This document shows positions 1 to 7,315 of a DNA stretch of 11,214 nucleotides, piece after piece. The translations under genes and the position numbers were made by a program. The notes under the pieces were generated by a model, which had not been told where the DNA came from, did no database searches, and saw only the letters and a list, made by a program, of their open reading frames with translations. Numbering within the stretch: position 1 is the first letter of the stretch; each line of letters begins with the position of its first letter. The stretch lies in the NCBI GenBank assembly GCA_002385805.1, contig DGEF01000076.1, positions 1 through 11,214 of the forward strand, written 5' to 3'. This DNA is from Peptococcaceae bacterium UBA3933. Lineage in GTDB: Bacteria; Bacillota; Peptococcia; Peptococcales; BICA1-8.

Positions 1-492
1 GGAGAAATCGGTTCCCTTTTACATTTCGGGCAGCTTATTTATGAAGGATTTACCGGTATGCAGGAGATTTTCCTACTTTCTTTTTTAACCGGTGGTTTAG
101 CGGAACTTAACCGCCACTACGGGGGTTTGGATTATTTATTAAATTTTGTTGGTTCCCGGATCAAAAGTAAAAAAGGAGCCGAATTCGGTCTGGCCGGTTT
201 AATCAGTGTGGCTGACATTGCTACGGCAAATAACACGGTAGCTATTGTTTTAGCAGGTCCAATTGCTAAAGATTTAGCTGAAAAACATGGTGTCTCCCCT
301 AAACGTGCTGCCAGTATTTTAGATATTTTCTCTTGTGTTTGGCAAGGGCTAATTCCTTACGGAGCTCAAATATTATTAGCCGGTTCTTTGGCCGGTCTGT
401 CACCCTTTGCTATTATCCCTACTTTATGGTATCAATTTATCCTGGCTATTATTACTCTAGTTGCCATAGCTGTAAATTTCCCCAAGGAATAA
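1..492 (+). CDS. Na+/H+ antiporter, NhaC family (3' part only)
   Basis: The reading frame is open from the first base, so the window shows only the C-terminal 163 residues of a larger membrane protein. The fragment alternates hydrophobic helices with short polar loops. It carries the conserved ADIATANNT stretch (fragment residues 71-79), where a polar break lies in a membrane helix, and the segment from DIFSCVWQG to IPYGAQ (108-123). Both are typical of NhaC-type Na+/H+ antiporters, which exchange cytoplasmic Na+ for external protons or the reverse in pH and sodium homeostasis. The protein ends with a hydrophobic helix and a short charged tail. The gene stands alone here and is closed by a strong terminator, so it does not belong to the next transcription unit. 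Family assignment is by recognised motifs. The exact substrate (Na+/H+ versus malate/lactate-type exchange in related members) cannot be told from this part. Confidence 0.85.
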   Translation, partial: GEIGSLLHFGQLIYEGFTGMQEIFLLSFLTGGLAELNRHYGGLDYLLNFVGSRIKSKKGAEFGLAGLISVADIATANNTVAIVLAGPIAKDLAEKHGVSPKRAASILDIFSCVWQGLIPYGAQILLAGSLAGLSPFAIIPTLWYQFILAIITLVAIAVNFPKE

Positions 493-504
493 ACCTTTAG
501 TTTA

Positions 505-543
505 AAAGGCATACCCGGCTAATAAAAGCCGGGTATGCCTTTT
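505..543 (+). terminator. Intrinsic terminator after the antiporter gene
   Basis: A perfect 16-bp inverted repeat (505-520 pairing with 527-542) closes a six-base loop (AATAAA) and ends in four Ts, 12 bases after the antiporter stop codon. The T-tract is short but the G/C-rich stem core is strong. The A-run at the left foot could let it act weakly in the other direction too. Confidence 0.88.
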
Positions 544-579
544 GTAACCACAAATTACCTAAAGGATTTATTATTTTTA

Positions 580-607
580 TGTCGAATTTCTGCTAGAAGT
601 TTATAAA
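580..607 (+). promoter_or_regulatory. Candidate promoter with a Spo0A-box heptamer
   Basis: In the gap before the 67-residue ORF, a perfect TGTCGAA heptamer (580-586), the core of the Spo0A binding box, lies where a -35 element would be for a -10-like TATAAA at 602-607. No good TTGACA element is present at the expected spacing. This resembles Spo0A-activated sigma-A promoters with poor -35 elements. It is inference from a 7-base match, and TGTCGAA also occurs by chance inside coding sequence in this window. Confidence 0.3.
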
Positions 608-633
608 TATCTGAGAAAAGGAGCGGGGATAAT

Positions 634-837
634 TTGCTGATTAAGTTGATTTATGAAGATGAACAACTTCAATCTATTAAAGAGCAGATTAAAAACTTAG
701 AGACAAATCAGTTATATTTTTTAGAAGAATTTATTCGCCGGGAAAAAAAAGAAAGAAAACAAAGAGTTTTTGCTGAGTGGAAAGAAACTTTGGAAACAGT
801 TATGGAAGAAAAAAGAATAAATAGTGAACAAAAGTAA
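634..837 (+). CDS. Small charged helical protein of unknown function
   Basis: This is a 67-residue reading frame starting at TTG, with a good ribosome binding site (AAAAGGAG, 616-623) ten bases upstream. I do not recognise the family. The protein has no Gly, Pro, Cys or His and is rich in Glu (14 residues) balanced by 14 Lys/Arg, so it should be almost wholly alpha-helical, perhaps a short coiled coil or helical hairpin. The N-terminal MLIKLIYEDE could form one strand before the helices. There is no signal peptide or membrane segment, so a cytoplasmic place is likely. It sits alone between a terminator on the left and the next gene's own promoter on the right, and no terminator follows it. 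The strong Shine-Dalgarno site and free-standing position support a real gene, but without homologues this remains unproven. Confidence 0.6.
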   Translation: MLIKLIYEDEQLQSIKEQIKNLETNQLYFLEEFIRREKKERKQRVFAEWKETLETVMEEKRINSEQK

Positions 838-858
838 GAAAGTACATATCTGGAAACA

Positions 859-887
859 TTGACCAATTTAGCTCCTTATTTTATAAT
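859..887 (+). promoter_or_regulatory. Sigma-A promoter of the UPF0173 hydrolase gene
   Basis: TTGACC (859-864) and a perfect TATAAT (882-887) are separated by exactly 17 bases, which is near-consensus for the vegetative sigma factor. Transcription should begin around base 894, giving a leader of about 20 bases that carries only the ribosome binding site. Confidence 0.82.
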
Positions 888-916
888 TTAAGAAAAAGTA
901 AGGAGGTAGGGTAAAA

Positions 917-1600
917 ATGAAAGTTATTTTTCATGGACACGCATGTTTTACCGTGGAAAGTGGTAATAAAAAGGTTATCATTGACCCCTTCTTGTCCGGT
1001 AATCCTCTGGCTAAGAAAAAGCCGGAAGAAGTGGAGGTAGATGCAATTCTTGTTACCCATGGTCACGGTGACCACTTAGGAGATACCTTGGCTATAGCTC
1101 AACGTACCGGTGCAGTAGTGATAGCACCTAATGAATTAGCCGTTTACTGTCAGAATAAAGGAGCTAAGGCTCATCCCATGCATATAGGTGGTGCCTATGA
1201 GTTTGATTTTGGAAAAGTGAAACTAACTCCGGCCTGGCATGGTTCCGCCGTTATAAACGGAGAAGAAATCATCTATACCGGTAATCCCTGTGGTTTTCTT
1301 TTAACCATGGATGGCAAGACCCTTTATCATGCAGGGGATACAGGGTTGTTTGGTGATATGGAGCTAATTGGCCGGTTACATAATATTGATATTGCTCTTC
1401 TCCCCATAGGTGATAATTTTGTTATGGGTATTGATGATGCTGTGGAAGCAGTAAAAATGTTAAAACCCAAAAGGGTTGTTCCCATGCATTATAATACATT
1501 TGATGTAATAAAGCAGGATCCTGATATTTTTGCTAAAAAAGTGGCCGATCTTGGTTTTACCTGCAATATTTTAAAAGTAGAAGAAGAACTAGTTTTTTAA
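917..1600 (+). CDS. UPF0173 metal-dependent hydrolase (metallo-beta-lactamase fold)
   Basis: This is a 227-residue cytoplasmic protein of the metallo-beta-lactamase superfamily, matching the UPF0173 / YtkL-like group in length and motifs. The metal-binding signature is complete: H6/H8 near the N-terminus, HGHGDH at 48-53, His108 in the WHGS stretch, HAGDTG at 138-143 and His191 in PMHYNTF. These residues would hold two metal ions, probably zinc, for hydrolysis of a phosphoester or other ester or amide bond. The natural substrate is not established for this family, and nothing here reveals it. The ATG follows AAGGAGG (900-906) at ten bases, so the start is secure. The gene has its own promoter and its own terminator and is therefore monocistronic. 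All motif residues are intact. Confidence 0.9.
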   Translation: MKVIFHGHACFTVESGNKKVIIDPFLSGNPLAKKKPEEVEVDAILVTHGHGDHLGDTLAIAQRTGAVVIAPNELAVYCQNKGAKAHPMHIGGAYEFDFGKVKLTPAWHGSAVINGEEIIYTGNPCGFLLTMDGKTLYHAGDTGLFGDMELIGRLHNIDIALLPIGDNFVMGIDDAVEAVKMLKPKRVVPMHYNTFDVIKQDPDIFAKKVADLGFTCNILKVEEELVF

Positions 1601-1634
1601 TAACACAAACATTTTTGTTTGTGTTATTTTTTTT
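1599..1634 (+). terminator. Intrinsic terminator after the UPF0173 gene
   Basis: TAACACAAAC (1601-1610) pairs perfectly with GTTTGTGTTA (1617-1626) across a six-base loop. The stem can extend by two A-T pairs at its foot, and eight Ts (1627-1634) follow. It begins directly at the stop codon. The A-T content makes the stem moderate, but the T-tract is excellent. Confidence 0.88.
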
Positions 1635-1692
1635 CTTACCCTATAAAAGTCGTAATTAGTAAAAATTTCTTAGGGGTCTTAAATTTTTTCTA

Positions 1693-1707
1693 TATTTTTG
1701 GAAAATG
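1693..1707 (+). promoter_or_regulatory. Weak CodY-box-like sequence in the dprA leader
   Basis: Bases 1693-1707 match the CodY consensus AATTTTCWGAAAATT at 11 of 15 positions. The mismatches are at positions 1, 7, 8 and 15. The site overlaps a possible upstream -35 element (TTGGAA, 1698-1703) that could pair with TATGGT (1722-1727). Because the operon encodes CodY, autoregulation is conceivable, but such matches are common in A/T-rich DNA. Confidence 0.2.
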
Positions 1708-1762
1708 TAAGGTAAAATGGTTATGGTAAGACAGTTTAACAGTTAATCTCAGGAGTTTTTTG

Positions 1763-1780
1763 CCTTTGATAAAGGTTTTT
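1763..1780 (+). other. Small terminator-like hairpin in the dprA leader
   Basis: CCTTT and AAAGG form a five-base stem around a three-base loop (1763-1775), followed by five Ts. It lies upstream of the likely dprA promoter, so it could only stop transcripts that start further left. The stem is too short for confidence. Confidence 0.25.
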
Positions 1781-1814
1781 GTGGTGTGTGTATGTTAAAA
1801 TGCAGGAAAAAGTA

Positions 1815-1844
1815 GTGACTAAAAGGAAATAAAAATGTTATAAT
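1815..1844 (+). promoter_or_regulatory. Extended -10 promoter of the dprA-codY operon
   Basis: A perfect TATAAT (1839-1844) is preceded at the right place by TG (1836-1837), making an extended -10 element. GTGACT (1815-1820) is a four-of-six -35 match at an 18-base spacing. Transcription should begin near base 1851, about 24 bases before the dprA ATG. This is the best promoter in the stretch between 1635 and 1874. The rest of that 240-base stretch is A/T-rich and holds only the weak CodY-like site and the small hairpin listed separately. Confidence 0.75.
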
Positions 1845-1874
1845 AGAGGTAATTTGTTAATTGAGGGGTAATTT

Positions 1875-2975
1875 ATGCTGGATAATGTGTACTGGGCGAT
1901 GTTGCATAAGCTATGGGGTACAAAGGGTAATAAAATCCTTATCCAGTTTTTACAAAATATCCAAAATATAAAAGGTATTGATTTTTGGCAATTAACAGAA
2001 AAAGAAATTTGTGAAAAGTTTCCCTTCATTTCCCAGGAAATGGCTAGGGAATTTGTGCTGGGTCGGGATAAAATAAACTTAGATGTTGAGGAGAACAAAA
2101 TAAATAAATTAAATGTAAGGATTATCTCTATTAAAGATGAGTCCTACCCAAAATTATTGCGCCATATATTTAACCCGCCTCCTTTACTTTATGTACAGGG
2201 TAATTTGGAAGAAAAAAATTTGTCAATTGCTATTGTTGGTTCTAGACGTGCATCTCCCTATGGAAAAAAAGTCGCCTACAGTTTCGGACAGCAATTAAGT
2301 GAACAAGGTGTGCAGATAATCAGCGGCTTAGCCAGGGGTATCGATGCAGCCGGTCATGAAGGTGCCCTTGTTGGTGAGGGAGGGACAGTTGCAGTTTTAG
2401 GTAGCGGATTAGACATTATTTACCCCAGAGAAAACTATAATTTATATAAAAGAATTATTAATTCCGGTAAAGGGGCGGTTATTTCTGAATTTCCCTTAGG
2501 TACAGCTCCTTTAAAACTACATTTTCCTTTGCGCAATAGAATTATCAGTGGATTAGCTCAGGGAATTTTAGTTATTGAGGCGGGGGCAAAAAGCGGTTCT
2601 TTAATCACTGCAGAGTTAGGATTAGAACAAGGCAAAGATGTTTTCGCTATTCCCGGTCCAATAACCAGTCCTTTAAATCAGGGTAGTCATAAACTGATTA
2701 AAGAAGGAGCAAAATTAGTAGAAAATATAGATGATATCCTAGAAGAGTATGGGCAATTGTCTTTATTTAAGAACGAGAATAAGAAAAGAACCATTCAGCT
2801 CACTGAATTAGAAAAGAAAATTTTGGATAGTTTATGTATTGAACCTTTGACAATTGATGAGATTGCTTTTAAAACCGAATTATCTGTATCTTCGGTAATA
2901 TCTACGCTAAGTCTTTTACAAATAAAGGGTTTGGTAAAAGAGACTGCAGGAAGGAAATTTATGACTTTGAATTGA
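1875..2975 (+). CDS. dprA: DNA-processing protein DprA (Smf)
   Basis: DprA binds single-stranded DNA entering the cell and loads RecA on it during natural transformation. Many non-competent bacteria also keep the gene. At 366 residues the protein has full family length. An N-terminal helical region (about 1-80) precedes the Rossmann-like core. The core shows GSRRAS (122-127), SGLARGID (150-157), the GSGLDIIYP stretch (176-184), ISEFPLGT (203-210) and FPLRNRIISGL (217-227). A winged-helix-like domain sits at the C-terminus (about 308-366), a known variable addition. The ATG follows GAGGGG (1863-1868) at six bases. It is the first gene of a seven-gene operon, and topA starts 12 bases after its stop. 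No competence genes are visible here, so its role in transformation is inferred from the family only. Confidence 0.96.
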   Translation: MLDNVYWAMLHKLWGTKGNKILIQFLQNIQNIKGIDFWQLTEKEICEKFPFISQEMAREFVLGRDKINLDVEENKINKLNVRIISIKDESYPKLLRHIFNPPPLLYVQGNLEEKNLSIAIVGSRRASPYGKKVAYSFGQQLSEQGVQIISGLARGIDAAGHEGALVGEGGTVAVLGSGLDIIYPRENYNLYKRIINSGKGAVISEFPLGTAPLKLHFPLRNRIISGLAQGILVIEAGAKSGSLITAELGLEQGKDVFAIPGPITSPLNQGSHKLIKEGAKLVENIDDILEEYGQLSLFKNENKKRTIQLTELEKKILDSLCIEPLTIDEIAFKTELSVSSVISTLSLLQIKGLVKETAGRKFMTLN

Positions 2976-2987
2976 GGTGATTGAATT

Positions 2988-5075
2988 TTGGCCAAAGCAT
3001 TAGTTATTGTCGAATCACCTGCTAAAGCAAAAACTATCAGCAAATTTTTAGGGAAGAATTATATAGTAAAAGCATCGTTAGGACATGTGCGGGATTTACC
3101 GAAAAGCCAGTTTGGTGTAGATACAGAGAACGATTTTGAAGTGAAATATATAACTATTCGCGGTAAAGGCAAGATAATTCAAGAATTAAAAGGAGCCGCC
3201 GGCAAGGTTGAGAAAGTATACCTAGCTCCTGACCCGGACCGGGAAGGAGAGGCTATTGCCTGGCATTTAATGCATATTTTAAAACTAAATTCTCAAGAAA
3301 AATGTAGAATTGAGTTTAATGAAATTACTAAAAATGCTGTACAAGAAGCTGTTAAAAACCCCCGGGAAATAGATTTAAACCGGGTGAATTCTCAGCAAGC
3401 CAGAAGGGTATTGGACCGTCTAGTAGGTTATAAACTTAGTCCTTTACTCTGGCGCAAGGTAAAAAAAGGGTTAAGTGCAGGAAGAGTACAATCAGTGGCT
3501 TTGCGGCTTATTTGTGAACGGGAAGAAGAAATAAAGGATTTTGTACCCGTTGAGTACTGGTCTTTACTAGCCCTTTTAAAAAATAATACGAAAAAGGTTA
3601 TTGAAGCCAAATTAATCAAAAAAGATGGACAAAAAATAGAAATAAACAATCAACAGGAAGTTGATGCTATTTTAGCCGACTTGCAAGGTACCACTTTTAT
3701 AGTCAAAGAAATTAAAAAACAAAAAAAACAGCGTAATCCTGCGGCACCTTTTACAACCAGCAGTTTACAGCAGGAAGCTTATCGCAAATTAAATTTTACA
3801 GCCAAAAAAACAATGCGTATCGCTCAACAGTTATACGAAGGAATTGAGGTAGGTAAAGAAGGCAGTGTAGGTTTGATTACTTATATGCGTACCGATTCTA
3901 CTAGAATTGCCCAAGCGGCTGAAAAAGAAGCTCGAGGGTATATACTGGATAAATTTGGAAAAGATTTTTTACCGGAAAAACCACGGGTGGCGAAAAGTAA
4001 AGGAAAAATTCAAGACGCCCATGAGGCCATTAGACCTACTAATATTTTTAGGGAACCTGAACAGATAAAGAGTTTTTTAAATAGAGACCAGTATAAATTA
4101 TATAAGCTTATTTGGGATAGGTTTTTAGCCAGCCAAATGGCTCCCGCTGTTATTGAACAGACAACAGTATTAATTAGTGCGGGTGATTATGAATTTAGTG
4201 CCTCTGGTTCCGTTACAATTTTTAAAGGGTTTATGGAAGTTTATGTAGAGTCCAAGGATGAGGAAGAAACTAAAGAGGAACCTTTAGCTCAGGTTACGGA
4301 AGGTCAAGAGTTAAAACTCCATAAATTTGAACCGAAACAGCATTTTACTCAACCTCCTCCCAGATATACAGAAGCTACTCTAGTGAAAACTTTGGAAGAA
4401 AAAGGAATTGGAAGGCCCAGTACTTATGCACCTATTATTGATACTATTCTTTCCCGGGGATATGTGGTGCGGGAAGGAAAACAATTTTATCCAACAGAGT
4501 TAGGGACGGTTGTTATTGATTTACTAAAAGAATATTTTCCTGATATTGTCGATGTTAAATTTACCGCCGGTTTAGAAGATAAACTTGATCAGGTGGAAGA
4601 AGGCAATGTATACTGGAAAGACGTATTAAGAGACTTCTATGCCGGTTTTAGTAAAGAATTAAAAAACGCAGAAGAGGAAATCAGTAAAGTGGAAATTAAC
4701 GAAGAAGTTTCCGATGAAGTTTGTGAGCAATGTGGGCGCAACCTGGTAGTTAAATTCGGACGCTACGGTAAATTTTTAGCCTGCCCTGGTTTTCCGGAAT
4801 GCCGTAATACCAAACCTTTACTGGAAAGTATTGGCGTAAAGTGTCCCAAATGCTTAAAAGGAGAAGTGGTTATTCGCCGAAGTAAAAAAGGCAGAGTTTT
4901 TTACGGTTGTAGTAATTATCCGGAATGTGAATTTGTAAGCTGGGATAAACCCGTTGAAGAAAAATGTCCTCAGTGTCACAGTTTCCTAGTGGAGAAGAAA
5001 AGCCGCAAAGGATTAATAAGGGTTTGCAGTAATAATGAATGCAAATATGAACACTTAATTAAGAAGGAGGAGTAA
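2988..5075 (+). CDS. topA: DNA topoisomerase I (type IA)
   Basis: TopA relaxes negative supercoils by cutting one strand through a 5'-phosphotyrosine, passing the other strand and resealing. The 695-residue protein has the family's full architecture. An N-terminal Toprim domain carries Glu9 in VIVESPAK and the metal-binding DPDRE (82-86). The cleavage domain has the catalytic Tyr299 in ITYMRTDS, with Arg301 next to it. Three four-cysteine zinc fingers follow from Cys579 to near the end: CEQC, CPKC and CPQC, each followed by a C...C pair. The start is TTG at 2988, seven bases after GAGGTGA (2974-2980), which overlaps the dprA stop. The conserved MAKALVIVESPAK start confirms it. trmFO begins one base after its stop, so co-transcription and translational coupling are very likely. 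Confidence 0.98.
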   Translation: MAKALVIVESPAKAKTISKFLGKNYIVKASLGHVRDLPKSQFGVDTENDFEVKYITIRGKGKIIQELKGAAGKVEKVYLAPDPDREGEAIAWHLMHILKLNSQEKCRIEFNEITKNAVQEAVKNPREIDLNRVNSQQARRVLDRLVGYKLSPLLWRKVKKGLSAGRVQSVALRLICEREEEIKDFVPVEYWSLLALLKNNTKKVIEAKLIKKDGQKIEINNQQEVDAILADLQGTTFIVKEIKKQKKQRNPAAPFTTSSLQQEAYRKLNFTAKKTMRIAQQLYEGIEVGKEGSVGLITYMRTDSTRIAQAAEKEARGYILDKFGKDFLPEKPRVAKSKGKIQDAHEAIRPTNIFREPEQIKSFLNRDQYKLYKLIWDRFLASQMAPAVIEQTTVLISAGDYEFSASGSVTIFKGFMEVYVESKDEEETKEEPLAQVTEGQELKLHKFEPKQHFTQPPPRYTEATLVKTLEEKGIGRPSTYAPIIDTILSRGYVVREGKQFYPTELGTVVIDLLKEYFPDIVDVKFTAGLEDKLDQVEEGNVYWKDVLRDFYAGFSKELKNAEEEISKVEINEEVSDEVCEQCGRNLVVKFGRYGKFLACPGFPECRNTKPLLESIGVKCPKCLKGEVVIRRSKKGRVFYGCSNYPECEFVSWDKPVEEKCPQCHSFLVEKKSRKGLIRVCSNNECKYEHLIKKEE

Positions 5076-5076
5076 A

Positions 5077-6396
5077 TTGGTAGCTGTTACAGTCATCGGC
5101 GCAGGGTTAGCAGGCTCAGAGGCGGCCTGGCAAATAGCTCAACAAGGAATTAAAGTAAATTTATATGAAATGCGGCCAGTAAAAACTACTCCCGCTCATA
5201 AAACGGATTTATTTGGAGAATTAGTATGTAGTAATTCTTTTCGTGCTGCCGGCTTGGAAAATGCAGTAGGTCTTTTGAAAGAAGAAATGAGGTATTGTCA
5301 TTCTATTTTTATGGAGTGTGCAGATCTGCATCAAATACCAGCAGGCTCTGCCTTGGCCGTTGATCGGGAAAAATTTGCCACCTGTCTTACTCAAAAAATT
5401 TCTGCACACCCTTTAATTACAGTAAAACGGCAGGAAGTTTCCGAAATTGACGGAAAGACGATCACGGTAATTGCTACCGGTCCTCTCACTGAGGGGAAAA
5501 TGGCGGAAACAATCCGAAGGTTGACCGGTGAAGATTATCTCTATTTTTATGATGCAGCTGCTCCTATTGTAACAAAAGATTCAATTGATATGGAAAAGGT
5601 TTTTTGGGCTTCTCGCTACAATAAAGGTGAGGCGGATTATTTAAATTGTCCTCTGACTAAAGAGGAGTACGACAGGTTTTATCAGGAACTCATTAGTGCA
5701 GAAGTTCATCCCCTAAAGGAATTTGAACAAGAAATATATTTTGAAGGTTGTATGCCCATCGAGGTAATGGCTCGAAGAGGAAAACAAACTTTATTATTCG
5801 GTCCTCTAAAACCTGTAGGGTTAATTGATCCGCGAACTCAAAAGCAGCCATATGCGGTTGTGCAGCTTAGAAAAGATAATCAAGAAGGAACCTTATTTAA
5901 TATGGTGGGCTTTCAAACACACCTGAAATGGGGCGAACAAAAAAGGGTTTTTAGTTTGATCCCCGGTTTAGAAGAAGCTGAATTTGTTCGGTACGGTGTG
6001 ATGCATAGAAACACTTTTGTTAATTCACCTAAAGTTTTAAAGGAAACGGGTCAGTTAAAAAGACATCCTAATGTTTTTTTAGCCGGACAGATAACCGGTG
6101 TGGAGGGATATGTAGAATCTGCAGCAGCAGGCTTAATAGCCGGGCTCAATGCCGGTCGTTTAGCTAAAGGGAAGGAACTTTTGACTTTTCCGCCGGAAAC
6201 TGCCTTGGCTAGTCTCTTTAGGTACATTACTCAAGCGGAAAGTAAAAGTTTTCAACCTATGAATATTAATTTTGGCTTATTACCACCTTTAAAAGAAAAG
6301 ATTAAAGATAAACGGCTAAAAAATAAAATGATTTCCCAGCGCTCTCTCCAAATTTTACAAAAATATATTGAAGAGAGGGGTATCTTTGACCAATAA
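5077..6396 (+). CDS. trmFO: Methylenetetrahydrofolate-tRNA (uracil-54-C5)-methyltransferase TrmFO (Gid)
   Basis: TrmFO makes 5-methyluridine at position 54 in the T-loop of tRNA, using methylenetetrahydrofolate as carbon donor and reduced FAD as electron source. This is the Gram-positive alternative to the SAM-dependent TrmA. The 439-residue length is standard. The FAD-binding GAGLAG lies at 8-13. Two cysteines match those implicated in catalysis in B. subtilis TrmFO: Cys51 in ELVCSNSFR and Cys225 in FEGCMPIEVM. The C-terminal GQITGVEGYVESAAAG stretch is also diagnostic. The start is TTG at 5077 behind AAGGAGG (5064-5070). No ATG lies early enough to keep the first strand of the FAD fold. It begins one base after topA ends, and its 3' end overlaps xerC. 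Confidence 0.97.
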   Translation: MVAVTVIGAGLAGSEAAWQIAQQGIKVNLYEMRPVKTTPAHKTDLFGELVCSNSFRAAGLENAVGLLKEEMRYCHSIFMECADLHQIPAGSALAVDREKFATCLTQKISAHPLITVKRQEVSEIDGKTITVIATGPLTEGKMAETIRRLTGEDYLYFYDAAAPIVTKDSIDMEKVFWASRYNKGEADYLNCPLTKEEYDRFYQELISAEVHPLKEFEQEIYFEGCMPIEVMARRGKQTLLFGPLKPVGLIDPRTQKQPYAVVQLRKDNQEGTLFNMVGFQTHLKWGEQKRVFSLIPGLEEAEFVRYGVMHRNTFVNSPKVLKETGQLKRHPNVFLAGQITGVEGYVESAAAGLIAGLNAGRLAKGKELLTFPPETALASLFRYITQAESKSFQPMNINFGLLPPLKEKIKDKRLKNKMISQRSLQILQKYIEERGIFDQ

Positions 6397-7300
6397 AAAA
6401 CTGGTAGAAGAGGAATTTCTTTATTACTTAGTGGCGGAAAGGGGTTGTTCACCTAATACCCTGGAAGCTTATAGTCGCGATTTGCAAGATTTTTTATTAT
6501 ATTTGGAAGAACAAGCAGGAAATAATCTGGAAAATTTAGACTTTAAAGAAGTGGATAATATAACAATAAGAAAATATTTAGTTTTTTTGCAAGGGAAGGG
6601 ACTGCAAAAATCTTCTATTGCCCGAAAACTAACCACTTTAAGAACTTTTTTTAAATTTCTGGTGAAAAACCATTATCTAACCACTAATCCTGTAAGTTTA
6701 ATAAAGACTCCCAAAATTCCTAAAAAACTTCCTGTAGTCTTAACTCCAAAAGAAATAGATGCTTTTTTAGAAGAGGCTTTGGGGAAGGCTGATGTTTTAA
6801 CAATTAGGGACAAAGCCATTTTTGAGGTTTTGTACGGTTGTGGATTAAGAGTTGGTGAATTGGTTCACTTAACTTTAAACAATATTAACTTAGAGTATCA
6901 CTATATTAAGGTGTGGGGGAAAGGAAACAAAGAAAGAATCGTTCCTATTGGGAAAAAAGCTTTACAGGCTATTGAGGATTACTTAACAATTAGTCGCCCT
7001 GAATTAGCTCCCAAAAATTCTTCAAATATTTTATTTCTCAATTCTAGAGGAAACCCCTTGACAACCAGGGGGGTTCGTTATATTGTTGATAAATATGTGG
7101 AAAAGGGAGCACTGCACTATAAAATAAGTCCTCACGTTTTTCGACATTCCTTTGCCACCCATCTTTTGGACAATGGAGCAGATTTACGAATTGTTCAGGA
7201 GTTGTTGGGACATGCAAATTTGTCAACAACACAGATTTATACTCATGTTTCGCAAACAAGGATTAAAAAAGTTTACTATCAGGCTCACCCCCGAGCTTAA
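6386..7300 (+). CDS. xerC: Tyrosine recombinase XerC (CodV)
   Basis: XerC works with XerD at the dif site to resolve chromosome dimers before cell division. The 304-residue protein has the N-terminal SAM-like core-binding domain (about 1-100) and a complete catalytic domain: Arg155 in GCGLRVGE, Lys179 in WGKGNKER, His250 and Arg253 in HVFRHSF, His276 in LLGHAN and the nucleophile Tyr285 in TQIYTHV. I chose TTG at 6386. It lies six bases after GAGAGGGG (6372-6379), gives the usual family length, and overlaps the trmFO end by 11 bases. An in-frame TTG at 6368 would add six residues but lacks a site before it. Position between trmFO and hslV is the Firmicute codV position and separates this chromosomal recombinase from phage integrases. 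A dif site is not visible here and normally lies near the terminus. Confidence 0.95.
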   Translation: MTNKKLVEEEFLYYLVAERGCSPNTLEAYSRDLQDFLLYLEEQAGNNLENLDFKEVDNITIRKYLVFLQGKGLQKSSIARKLTTLRTFFKFLVKNHYLTTNPVSLIKTPKIPKKLPVVLTPKEIDAFLEEALGKADVLTIRDKAIFEVLYGCGLRVGELVHLTLNNINLEYHYIKVWGKGNKERIVPIGKKALQAIEDYLTISRPELAPKNSSNILFLNSRGNPLTTRGVRYIVDKYVEKGALHYKISPHVFRHSFATHLLDNGADLRIVQELLGHANLSTTQIYTHVSQTRIKKVYYQAHPRA

Positions 7301-7315
7301 GGAGGTTTACCTGTA

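Noticed and set aside
1766..1801. TTGATA with TATGTT or TAAAAT as a further promoter in the dprA leader
   Set aside because: Spacings of 19 and 24 bases and poor hexamers make it much weaker than the extended -10 promoter at 1815-1844.
3008..3014. TGTCGAA near the start of topA
   Set aside because: It encodes part of the conserved IVESPAK Toprim motif and has no associated promoter, so coding constraint explains it.
6368..6385. Earlier TTG start for xerC
   Set aside because: No ribosome binding site precedes it. The GAGAGGGG at 6372-6379 fits the TTG at 6386, which also gives the usual XerC length.
7140..7146. Reverse-strand Spo0A core (TTCGACA) in xerC
   Set aside because: It falls in the codons of the invariant HVFRHSF catalytic motif and is explained by coding constraint; it also shows that the heptamer occurs by chance here.
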